Shown here: piece by piece, positions 43,425 to 53,197 of the stretch | Layout of the letters: the number at the start of each line of letters is the position of its first letter | Numbering within the stretch: the first letter of the stretch is position 1 | Source: Austropuccinia psidii | Lineage: Eukaryota; Basidiomycota; Pucciniomycetes; Pucciniales; Sphaerophragmiaceae | Reading direction: 5' to 3' | DNA: 64,000 nt | NCBI GenBank assembly: GCA_023105745.1 | Contig: JALGQZ010000004.1 | Span: forward strand, 69,119,112 to 69,183,111 | The notes under the pieces: model-generated | Told to the model about the DNA's origin: nothing | Databases searched by the model: none | Seen by the model: the letters and a program-made list of their open reading frames with translations, nothing else | Position numbers and translations under genes: made by a program

Positions 43425-44719
43425 CTAGTTATCTCTACCCAAATCATCAAAAGTTCTCTGGAAATCATTTATCAACTCATCTTCATACCAGGAAAATTTT
43501 TCAGCCATCTCTTCACAGGCAGTACCTGGAATAGTCCTGTCATTGGCATACATAATCACCTCTCTGCTATTTCTATCAACCCTCCTGAAAAATCTGGCCA
43601 CAGCATCTTGACTTTCACTAGCCGCGTTGGGATCTTCTCTGGTAGCCCGGATAGGCCAACGTTCTCTTCTTTGAAAAACTTGAGCGGCAGGAAACGGCAA
43701 ATGGGACAATCCATCTCTTCTTCTGCTGGAGCTGGCCACAGGTTGGGGTTGACGGGAGGTGTTTATGGGTGAGTTTCTGGACTGTTGAACTGGTGAAGGT
43801 CTTACTGCTGGATTCAATGCAGGCCTGGTGGTGTGGGAATTAGTTGGTGAAGGAGGAGGAAGGGTTGTGGGAATGGAAGCAAGCATTGGTTGGAAAGTTC
43901 TTGGAGTGCTGGGAATAACTTGACTTTGGAATCTGGTGTTGGCAAGAGGTTGAGAAGAGGAATTGCGGAACGGATGGCCAATTGAATGAGGAATAACTTG
44001 AACTTCTTCACCATCCAACTCATCACTTCCTTCAGCATCTGGATCTGTTGGGGAATCAACAATTCTTCTTAGTTTCTTCACTACTTTCACCACTCCATCA
44101 GCATTGGTCCTTGAGATTGGGATTTCCGAGCTGTAGTGTATGGGCCTACCACCGGTTGGAATGGACCCTCCAACATTAGTCCATCTGGCCACATCCCTCT
44201 GCCTGGAACCAGTCACTACATCAAAATATCAGCACCAATTCAACCAAAATATGCAAATCACTCACATTGAGAAAATCCAGAAGTTGCATCAGGGGTAGGC
44301 TCCTCAAGAATGGGGAATTCCTGCCCATAAGGCCCATCTTTCCTGCTCCATAAGTGTCTCCTGACCTGGGACAAAGTTGATCCAGTACGGCGGCATGGCT
44401 TCTTCCCAACAAAGCAAAAGTGGCATTTTGACGATTGAGGATTGTAATGTTGAAAGCAATCCTTACCCTTGCCCAAACACTCAGTACAGGCAGGATCAAG
44501 AACTTCAACTGCTCTGAACCCATCATATGTTTGGGAGGGATAAAAATGGCCAGAAGACGCCATGGAAAGGGAGGACAATCCACTGAAGACTCCAGAACCA
44601 TGAAGAACAGACGGTGGCGGTGCAGAAGGAGAAGATTCAGTGAGTTCAGTCAGTTTGGAACTCATAACTGAGGAATATGCAAGCAGAAGATTCAAGACGT
44701 CAGAATCAATCCACTCCAT
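43425..44719 (-). CDS. Antisense two-exon gene, Zn2Cys6-like protein (C)
   Basis: Exon 1 is 44719-44266, the intron 44265-44216 (50 nt, GTGAGT...TAG), exon 2 44215-43425; 414 residues with no stop. All six cysteines are present at residues 78, 81, 88, 99, 102 and 109 (CTECLGKGKDC, CHFCFVGKKPC), so this copy could bind two zinc ions if the fold is right. The arrangement equals the copy in A. It differs from that copy at roughly 35 residues by my reading, none of them a stop or frameshift. It stays open although gag and pol of C have several stops. What it regulates, if anything, is unknown. Confidence 0.75.
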
Positions 44720-45000
44720 ATCAAGAAAAAAGAATTTGACCTCAAGGAAATGGGGCCATAACTCAATTATGCCCCCCCTCAAAGCCTCTAAGGTGAAGGT
44801 TCATACCCCTTTGGGGCTGAACCCATCACCCAGGGCCTCCCCTGCAACCTTGGGGAGGCCAGGATCTTGATGGTCCTGGACCCAATCAATGGGTCCAGGC
44901 CATGTAGGGTGATATCTATGATTGATCCATTTCTGGGCCCCTTGGTCACCCTGGTTCCCCAGGGGCTTCATTTTGGTCCTGGGGGCCTCCAATAACCCCC

Positions 45001-45018
45001 ATGGACCGCGGACCGTAG
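45001..45018. repeat. Single CGG/CCG unit upstream of antisense gene (C)
   Basis: ATGGACCGCGGACCGTAG, about 282-299 nt upstream of ATG 44719. It equals the last unit of the array in A (7876-7892), so the array has expanded in A or contracted in C. The surrounding 44720-45590 is non-coding and parallels 7549-8479 of A. Confidence 0.55.
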
Positions 45019-45590
45019 GACCCCAAAGGCATAAAAAGGCCAAATATGGCCAAAAATCATATAAATACCTAAGTTCACCAAAACACTCAAAAGGCCCAAA
45101 AGGCCATAAAAATCAAGAAATGACAAGATTCATCAGGGGTAAAGGCCACAGCCCAAAAACACTTTGGAGGGCTGTTGAGGCCATTTCCATGGGTAATGGG
45201 GACAAGACCCCTTGGAGGAAATTTTTTCAATTTTTCAATGGATTAAGCCTTGCCCGATGAGTACACTTCATATACTCATTGGGCATCATTTTTTGAGCAC
45301 AAGAGCTCAGTGGTCCTTATTCTGGGATATATCCCAAGGGCATGGTTGATTGAATCAGAAGACAAGAAATGCATATTTTTGAAGTGGAATACTTACTCAA
45401 ACTTCGAAAAAGGGGGAATCAATTGAATTTGACAGCGAAGGAGTAATGAAGGATTTTCAGGATAATGGTCAAGAGGAAAAGAAAGTTAAAAAGAAATTTT
45501 TTTGAAAAAATGTGGGGATAATGAGATGCCACTCAACAGTGGCAGGGTATTGTGGTGTTCAGGAGCCCACCAGTTTCAAGAGGGGGATAC

Positions 45591-46352
45591 TGTAACAACC
45601 ATCCATCAGGGGTAAGGGTATTCATTCATAAACCCACTCAAACACCCCAAACCAGCAAATCCAGTATCTGTATCAGCATTCAGTTTCAGCAATCTTCATT
45701 CTGAAACATGCATACAGCTTGGTACATCAATACAGCCTATCAATACCTGCACAGGTTGGATTCACCCAATACAGTTTCAATACACCAGTATGGAGCTGTA
45801 TGATCACTCAAATACACCACACCTCTTGTACAGGTTCTGTACAGCTGTACAGGACCTATATTGGCCAGACTCAATTCAATCATCAATTATTCTCATGAAA
45901 ATTCTTCCTCTGCATCAGGGCTGGTGATTCTCACATATACCAGCCCCTCTTTCTCCCCCCTGGGGACTTTTCCCCAGTTAATTAATTTAGTTTATTTACT
46001 ATTTTATAATTATTCTTATCCTTATAATTAGGTATTATAATTATTTAATTTTAAGTTAGTCTTTGCCTTTTCTCTCTTCGCCTGTACAGTATGAGTTGGG
46101 TGGCCATATCCTTATTAACCCTTCTCTTTCCATTCTGACAGGTTGAAACAGTGGACTTGGACTTGTTTGTGGTTGGCTCTTCTATTTCTTACTCTTATTT
46201 CTTGTTGCTGCTTCTCTTATATCTATTCTTTTAGCAATTTATCTTTAACACTCTTCAGTGTATTCCTTCTTACCATATCTTTGAGCCCTCCATAAGTGAG
46301 TCCCAGTTTACTGAGTGCAAGGCCCTCTTCACTTCGAAGAGCCCCTGTGACA
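45591..46352 (+). repeat. 3' LTR of element C (762 bp)
   Basis: Begins TGTAACAACC after the polypurine tract AGAGGGGGATAC and ends CCCCTGTGACA, followed by the CAGTT duplication. Same length as the LTR of A. Confidence 0.95.
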
Positions 46353-46357
46353 CAGTT

Positions 46358-48361
46358 TCATCAACTCAAAGAGGCATTCACCACTGCTCCAATACTTCTC
46401 TACCCACCATTGTAGAGACCGATGCATCAGATTATGCCTTGGGTGCTGTACTGAGTCAGGTCTCTGACTCAGGAAAACATCCCATTGCATTTGATAGCCG
46501 CAAGCTTCTCCCAGCTGAGCTCAATTATGAGATTCATGACAAGGAACTGCTTGGCATATTCTGGGCTCTCAAGCGCTGGAGAGCTTTCCTTCTTTCAATT
46601 TCTTCCCCTTTTGAAGTTCTCACCAATCATTCATCTCTTCAATATTTTATGTCTTCCAAGATTCTCACTTGCCATCAAGCCTGCTGGGCTGAATTTTTAT
46701 CTAAATTCCATTTCTCAATCACTTACCGCCCTGGCTGCTTGGCCACCCTTCCAGATGCCTTGTCATGTTGGGACAACATTTACCCAGAGAGGGGGGAGGA
46801 GTACATCAGCAAGGATCCAATGAACTATCAGAAGATAATCAAGCAAGATGAAATTCAAGCCTCAAAGTTTTTTTCAGTTAAGGTGGATTATTTTTCAAAT
46901 TTGATTGATTCAATTCAGAAGGCAGTGTGGCAAGATTCTCAATATAGAAGTGTCCTTGAAGATCTGGGTAAAGGTAAATCTGTCCAAGATTATTCTCTTG
47001 ATTCCTCTTCCAAACTTCTCCTTTCCAAAGATTGGGTGGTGGTCCCAAATGACCCCACAATTCAACTCAATATACTTCAAAATCGGCATGACTCTCCTCT
47101 AGCTGGACACCCTGGCCAAGAGAAGACTCTCAAACTTGTCAAGAGGGATTTCCACTGGTCCGGCATGACTCAATTTATCAAGGATTATGTATCATCCTGT
47201 CAACAGTGTTCAAGAAACAAAAATATTCATCACAAGAAGTTTGGACTCCTCAAGCCTCTTCCAATTCCAAGTGGTCCTTGGATTTGTCTTTCAATGGATT
47301 TCATCACTCAATTGCCACTGTCCAATTCCTTTGACTCAATCCTTGTCATAGTGGAAAGATTCTCAAAAATGGCGGTTTTTATTCCAACAATAGCTTCAAT
47401 CACTTCATTAGAGTTGGCGCATCTATTCATCAAGAATATTTTTTCAAATCATGGCCTTCCTTCAAGCATTGTTAGTGATAGAGGTTCTCTTTTTGTTTCT
47501 CCCTTTTGGATCAACCTTTGTCAGCAGCTCAAGATTTCAAGAGATCTGTCAACTGCCTATCACCCAGAAACTGATGGACAGACAGAGAGGGTAAATCAGA
47601 TACTAGAAAAGTACCTTCAGATGTATGTCAGTTATCATCAAGATGATTGGAACACCTGGCTCCCTCTGGCTGAATTTGCCTACAATAACTCTGACCACTC
47701 TTCAACAAAACAATCACCGTTTTTCACTGTTTATGGATGAGATCCTCAATTTGACTCAGTTCACATCACTCAAGATACTCCTGCTGGAAAGTTATCAACA
47801 AAAATCCAATCAGTACAGCAAGATGTCAAGAGAGAACTTGAAGTTGCCATAAACAGGTTTAAGAGGTATGCAGATAAAAGTAGAGCAAGTCCACCTGTTT
47901 TCAATCCCGGTGACATGATATGGTGTCCTTCCAAGAACATCAAATCAACCAGACCAACCAAAAAGCTGTTTGAAAGATGGCTGGGTCCTAATCCAATCTT
48001 GAAGAAAGTCAGCACTCATGCCTACCACCTCAAGCTTCCATCTCAATGGAAATCCATCAACCCAGTTTTCCATATTTCCCTTTTGGAACCAGTCAAGACG
48101 TCAACAATCCCAAATCGGCATCAAGAGCCTCCTCCTTCAATAATCATTGAAGAAGAAGAAGAATGGGAAGGCTCTCAAATACTGGACTCAAAGCTCAAGA
48201 GAGGAAAATTATGGTATTTGGTGGAATGGAAAGGTTTCAGTCAAGACCCAGAAATATCCACTTGGGAACAAACTGAAAACCGCAAGAATTGTCCTGAACT
48301 TGTCAAAGATTTTCACCCATTATATTCTGAAAAGCCAGGACCCAATTCTTCAAGAGCTTGA
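46358..48361 (+). pseudogene. pol: Pol of element B, part 2 (RNase H, integrase, chromodomain)
   Basis: Resumes after the duplicated CAGTT. A 13-bp deletion relative to A near 46392 shifts the frame just before RNase H (ETDASDYALGAV). Integrase is complete: HHCC finger (HDSPLAGHPGQE ... SSCQQC), SMDFITQLPL, SDRGSLF and TDGQTERVN, with 35 residues between the last Asp and Glu. TGA 47738-47740 follows VYG; the frame then continues to the chromodomain (YLVEWKGFSQDPEISTWE) and a stop at 48361. Confidence 0.92.
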
Positions 48362-49169
48362 TTTTTTTTATGGTGCTTGGTGGGGAGAGGAATTACCAAA
48401 AGTAAGTCCCACTCCTGGTATGCACCTTTGGGGGTATTCAACTCTTTTGTTGTAAGCATCACCTTGGCCACTCTGTGAGCACTTTGCAAATTTTGGACAC
48501 AGATCTTTGGCCGGGCTTTTCAACATCCAATTCCAAAGTTATGGCCATTTTCACTTGGGCAAATGGACCATCCACTCTTTTATTTTGTTTTCCAAGTCTT
48601 TCAATTCAATTCAATCCTTCAACATTTTTGTTTTTTATTTTATGGCACTGGCGGGAGTGGTAACTACCAAAAGTAAGTTCCTCTCCTGGTGTGCACTTCC
48701 CTGAGGGGTCTAAAATCTTGTCAAAACATCACCTTGGCCACTTTGTGAGCACCTGGCATCCAATTTCTCTTTCCAGGTCCTTGGCCAATTTCAAAATCAG
48801 TTATCAACCTCTGTGATGAAGATTGGAACCTCCTCAAGATTCAATTCATTTTTCTCTTTTCTTTTCTTTTCTTATTTTCATTTTCATTCTTTATTTTTCT
48901 TTTATTTTCATTTTAAATTTTCTCTTATCACATCAATTATCACGTCAAAAATTTTCATTCATTTTAAAATTAAATTCAAATCATGAAGCCAATGTCAAAA
49001 GAAGATCAAGCAAGTCCTGCGTTAAATGTCAAATTTTTAATATCAGTTTTCAAAATTTTTTATCTTAATCAGTCCTCTTGAATCACTCTCTCAAAATCTT
49101 TCCAATAGCCTCAACAGGCTTCACCTTGTATTGGTGCTCAGGAGCTCACCATTTCAAGGTGGGAGGTAC
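48362..49169 (+). other. 3' region of B with duplicated motif
   Basis: About 800 bp without a gene. Two copies of the TGGTGGGGAG/AAGTAAGT/ATCACCTTGGCCACT block lie at 48370-48490 and 48648-48765, as in A. The remainder is TTTTCTTTTC-rich (48840-48920) and ends in a polypurine tract AAGGTGGGAGGTAC. There is no antisense gene, unlike A and C. Confidence 0.65.
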
Positions 49170-50508
49170 TGTCACAACCATGGCAATTCATCCCTTTGTA
49201 CTTCAATATTGCATATCCATGCCACATCCAATATATGGCAATTTGGCCATATCCATAAATCATTGGCCAAATTGGCCATCTCACCTCATTTGGCCTTTTA
49301 TGACCATTTCATCATCTGGGCCCAGCTTGGGCCCCTTCACCATCATCAGGCCTTTCCTGGCCTTTCTCTACTTTTGGGAAATTTTGGTATTTCCCAGTCA
49401 ACAGGGGAAATACAGCCCAAGAAGCTGTATTTGGCTTTAAATACAGTTTTAAGACTGTATGAGCTGTCTTTGGCCAAAAACCTCAAAAGACACTCTGACA
49501 CCTCTGAAGCCTTCCAAAACCAAATTTCACCAATATCCTCCTGGCGTCATCTCTAAAGACTTATGGCCATTTTCAACCTCCAATAGTCAAAATGCCATAT
49601 ATGGTGTTATACACAATTATGCATCATTTTTCAGCAGCAATCCACTGGCGGCAATATCATCTGGTTATTTCAACTTTCCATCAGGCCATCCAGTCATGTC
49701 ATCAAGAGGATTCATCAAGGCTCAAGGGCAAGTGTCAAAACCTCAAATACCAATGACACCATCAAGAAGTCAATGGTTATTCTCACTACAAGTATTCCTT
49801 CCAAGGGAATACTGTCAATTCATTCTCAAGGTGTATTCAAGAGGCAGTGCCAAAAGGAATTGTCAAGTTTCAAAGCTCCACCCAATCCATCTTGGCAACC
49901 ATATTCATTTCAATACAGTCTGGATCCATCAAGGACTGTACTTCATTTTCAAGCATGGGAAATTCATTCAACCCAATTCAATTTCAATATTAGCCAGCTG
50001 TATCAATTCCCAAAACAATCAATACAGACTCAAGGATCAATACAGATCAGTTTTCAGCCTGAAGAACTCAAGCTCCCAACTTTTCACATATACCGGCTAC
50101 CCTTTCCACCCTGGGGGGTTTTTCCCCAGTTAATTAATATACTTTTATTTTATTTTATCTTTATTTTCTTTTCATTCTAGTTAAGCAAATACTGATATTA
50201 TTAAGTCAGTCATTTAGCACTTTTCTCTTTCTCTTTCCTCGCCTGTCAATGGATATTTGGTGGCCATATCCTTACTAATTCCATTATTCATTTTGGCAGG
50301 TTGAAACAGTGATTAAGGACTTACTTGGTTGGCAATTTGGCCATTTGGCTTCCCTTTCCTCTTTGCAGCTCATCTTGTACCTGCATATCTTTAGAGGAAT
50401 TCATTCTTATTATTTTTATTATTTATTCTTTTGGAGTCTTCCAAGTGAGTTCCCTGATTGCTGAGTGCCAGGCCACTCTTGTATTTCTGTCCAAGAGCCC
50501 CTGTGACA
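49170..50508 (+). repeat. 3' LTR of element B (1339 bp)
   Basis: TGTCACAACC...CCCCTGTGACA, followed by the CAGTA duplication. It lacks the extra AAATACAGTTT-bounded unit of the 5' LTR. Many scattered substitutions separate the two, consistent with B being older than C and D. Confidence 0.95.
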
Positions 50509-50513
50509 CAGTA

Positions 50514-50700
50514 GCAGCATCATTAGTTAAATCATCTGGACTGGGGTTGGGTGCATACAAGATCATTTGGCAAGGCAAGAGTGAGAAAGTATTCTGTGAA
50601 TTGATTAAGTCAATATTTTCATGTTTACGTTTGTTTCCAGATGAAATGAATTGACCAGGTACTGGGCCATGAGGTTGTGTGCATGTGAGTAATAAACAGG
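50514..50700 (-). pseudogene. 5' exon of the Tnp2 transposase, cut off by element B
   Basis: The minus strand reads GNKRKHENIDLINSQ and then SPDDLTNDAAT, up to the point where B inserted. Joining to 18567 continues in frame as DSNTKTENEEAGSW up to the donor at 18498. The start codon was not settled; 50700-50905 toward the terminal repeat is probably the promoter region. Confidence 0.6.
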
Positions 50701-50905
50701 ATCAGCATGTGCAGAGCTCCATCCAAGTGCTTGAAAAGGAGATCAGTGGTGAAAGTATAGAAAAAGATGGAGAGGGCTGAGCAACTAAAAGATCAAATTA
50801 GTTTTTCTGAAATAAAATTGTAAATTTGAAATTGAATGACTAACCAAAAGTATTAAGTGAAATTTTTCTAAAGGTAAGGAATAGAACTTCACACATAATG
50901 AAATT

Positions 50906-51098
50906 AATGACAGTTGTGGAAGTACTGCGGTATGAGTGGGAAGATCCACATTGGTGATACACTCGAAAGGGATTGGTAACCCTTGATCATTTTGGTGGTG
51001 GTGCGTGAGGCAACTGACGTTTTCAAAGAGTCACTGTCGTTGCAGACATAGGGTCCCTGCGTGTACAAGAAGATGTAAACATAACTATGCGTGTGGTG
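50906..51098 (-). repeat. CACTA right terminal inverted repeat
   Basis: Reverse complement starts CACCACACGCATAG and matches 13133-13354 apart from the extra 26 bp on the left. Followed by the target duplication GCA at 51099-51101. Confidence 0.8.
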
Positions 51099-51463
51099 GC
51101 AGACAGCATTGTGACAATAAACTGGTTTATGGCATCATGGGTTTGATTCCGGTTGGAGACAAGAGGAGGTCTCAATCAAACAACCAGAAATTGCTGGGTT
51201 TTCCGCTTCATTGGAATACAAGGGTTCTGCCCCTTGGGGGTTGCTTGTAGGCTCCTGTTCTGACTAATGTAACTCCATGAGGGTGACATGGGTAATACCA
51301 TCAGTTACATGCACTTTGGGACGCAGTGCCCTAAACACGGGGGTACTGTCACATGGTGGAATGTGATCTTCAACTTTTCAGTATTAATCGGTCTTTCAAC
51401 TTGTTTAATAGCCTTTTTGGCAAGAGTTCCCTTTTCTGAGGTCTGGCAGACATAATTGTGACA
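51099..51463 (+). mobile_element. TRIM-like element: 5' LTR end, 230-bp interior, 3' LTR
   Basis: Bases 51099-51116 finish the 5' LTR begun at 13031. The 230-bp interior (51117-51346) has no open frame and ends in a purine-rich CACGGGGGTAC like the tract of B. The 3' LTR 51347-51463 is 117 bp, TGTCACATGG...ATTGTGACA. Whole element about 464 bp without the CACTA insertion. Small LTRs, no genes and Gypsy-like LTR ends fit a terminal-repeat retrotransposon in miniature. I could not identify the primer site. No target duplication is visible: TAAAT on the left, AGTAG on the right. Confidence 0.65.
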
Positions 51464-52556
51464 AGTAGACATTAGATTCTGCTAGTTCATACATCAATAA
51501 TGATGTATTTTTTATAATAATATTCAAGGTACAAGCCATTGAAATCAAGGTTTGAAGTTTAAAATATTGAATTTGGACAGAAAAGATGAGACACATGAAA
51601 ATTCATCAAAAATAGAGTTTTGATGATGTAATGAAATTCTCTTTTCAGTGTAATAAGTAAATGTCAGGCTATCAATATTAACTCCCAGAATAGCTGTAGC
51701 ATGTATAACTTAAAAGCTATTAGTGATCAAAGTTTAAGCTTAAAACTGATCAATTACAATCACTCACTGTAATCTTATTTCAAGTTTAACAGTTATAAAA
51801 GTTATAAAACTGGTGAATACTATTAGATTATGATTACAAATAATACAATACATGAAATATAGGCTTCTTCCAAGCCTATGATGTCATCAAACTCAGAGTT
51901 ATAGTGATAGCTCTAAATAATGGCATAATAATGAGATAAGATGGTTTGATCATGATGTAATCATTACTAAATCTTAAAATACTGATCATTTCCAGTGGAT
52001 ACCTACTCTACACGTCTACTAGAAGCCTACTGGACTCTAGAAGGGAGGTATTTACTATGATCAGAGCTCTTTTTACTCTCTTTTCCCCTCAGACACATCA
52101 AAACAATAAAACAATTAAAATCAAAAGGTAAAATCTTTTTTCTTTATATATAAGTCTATTATATTATCAAATACTAGAGGTATGATTTATTATAATCATC
52201 AGTCTTGATGTGATTACTCCAATTGTTCCCTTGTTTTGTTATAATTCTCTTAAAAGTCTTATTTCCACATAAAATCAAGAATATTTGTAATTTCTTTTAT
52301 TTTTATTTGTAAATACAGTTTGAATAAGTTGTATTTACATTATTTGGAATAACATTTTCCAAAATATTTATATTGAGCATCAAAAGTAGGTCATTTTCTC
52401 TTATTGTAGTAATTTCTCTCTATTATTACTATTAATAATGCCTTAATTAATATAAATAGTATTTATATTAATATATAGCTTTAATATTACTAATATTATT
52501 TTTATTGATTGTTTTTTATTAATAAAAAACATTTTTTTTGCCTTTATTATTTGTTT
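51464..52556 (+). repeat. LTR portion of E1
   Basis: From about 51690 this mirrors the minus-strand LTR of E2 (reverse complement of 64000-63150): shared words include ATGATCAAAG/AAGCTTAA, CTTCCAAGCCTATGATGTC and TAGAAGCCTACTGGACTCTAG. Near 52556 about 300 bp holding the LTR end and primer site, present in E2, have been deleted. The exact 5' border is not certain; the sequence starts right after the TRIM-like LTR. Bases 52557-52972 are AT-rich leader. Confidence 0.7.
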
Positions 52557-52972
52557 GTATAATTATATAATAATTTTATATTTCTTGATTTTAAAAGCTA
52601 TTGAGGCATTTGGAAAGCAATTGTACTGTCTTACATGTGGTTTTTCACATCCTTAGACTTTCAAGAACTTTCTTTGTGTGACTCTATTGATTAAAAGGAA
52701 TATTTTATAAATTAAAAATAATTTGATATCATAAATTAGTTTCATGAAAGAATCATCTTCATTTTTATTTTATTCTTTAAAAATAAAAATATAAAAGAAA
52801 TACTAAAAAATATTAAAAACAAATAAAAAAGTTATTTTTATTCCTTTTTTTCATTTCTTTATTCATCTCATTTATTCAAAGATATAAAAGCAATTTTTTC
52901 ATGGAAAATTTCCATATCTTCACAAAAATAACACGTTTTATATAAAATACTTATATTTATTTGCCTCTTCAG

Positions 52973-53121
52973 TGTTTGGAGACAATCCAACAGAGGAAAA
53001 TCAGACCACTATTGAAAGATTGGTGGAAGAAACTTTCCCAAGCTCTCCAATACAAATTGTCATTAAGAAAAGAAATCTAAGAAATTAGACTTTCCAGGAC
53101 CCACCATTCAAGACTCTGAAG
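52973..53121 (+). other. Predicted leader exon of E1
   Basis: Between CCTCTTCAG and GAAG|GTGAGT. The peptide frame gives ERLVEETFPSSP and, after a one-base loss relative to E2, the end of GPTIQDSEG. Counterpart of 28536-28652 in D and 62303-62446 in E2. Confidence 0.5.
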
Positions 53122-53197
53122 GTGAGTACCTCCTCTTAAATTTGCTATAAAAAGAAATTCTTATCCTGAAATATTTTTATTTCTTATTTCTTAAATT

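Larger units (their letters stand above)
23744..46352 (+). mobile_element. Ty3/Gypsy chromovirus C, sister of A, split by element D
   Basis: LTRs 23744-24473 and 45591-46352; target duplication CAGTT at 23739-23743 and 46353-46357 within pol of B. Without D the element is about 11.6 kb, of which about 1.5 kb is foreign filler at 41708-43205. Gene order equals A: gag, pol, antisense gene, LTR. Gag and pol carry several stops, whereas the antisense gene is open. Confidence 0.96.
18568..50508 (+). mobile_element. Ty3/Gypsy chromovirus B, split by element C
   Basis: LTRs 18568-19939 and 49170-50508 flank leader, gag and pol. The target duplication CAGTA occurs at 18563-18567 and 50509-50513. Removing C and its duplicated CAGTT leaves about 9.3 kb. 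B is a distinct family from A/C: its LTRs (1.34-1.37 kb) are hardly alignable outside the promoter and U5 blocks, but its proteins are clearly related. Unlike A and C it has no antisense gene in its 3' region. It carries lesions in gag, reverse transcriptase and integrase. Confidence 0.95.
13133..51098. mobile_element. CACTA/EnSpm (CMC) DNA transposon carrying nested elements
   Basis: Terminal inverted repeats start CACCACAYGCATAG at both ends, and the flanking 3-bp target duplication GCA (13130-13132 and 51099-51101) is the size typical of CACTA elements. Without the nested Gypsy B insertion (18568-50508) the element is about 6.0 kb. It carries two convergent genes, an accessory gene on plus and a Tnp2-type transposase on minus. 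Element B splits the transposase gene near its 5' end. Both genes also carry stops or frameshifts, so the element is dead. Confidence 0.88.

Noticed and set aside
51117..51160. tRNA T-arm-like GGGTTTGATTCCGG in the TRIM interior, possible SINE or tRNA
   Set aside because: No acceptable A box, acceptor stem or D arm could be drawn at the right distances.
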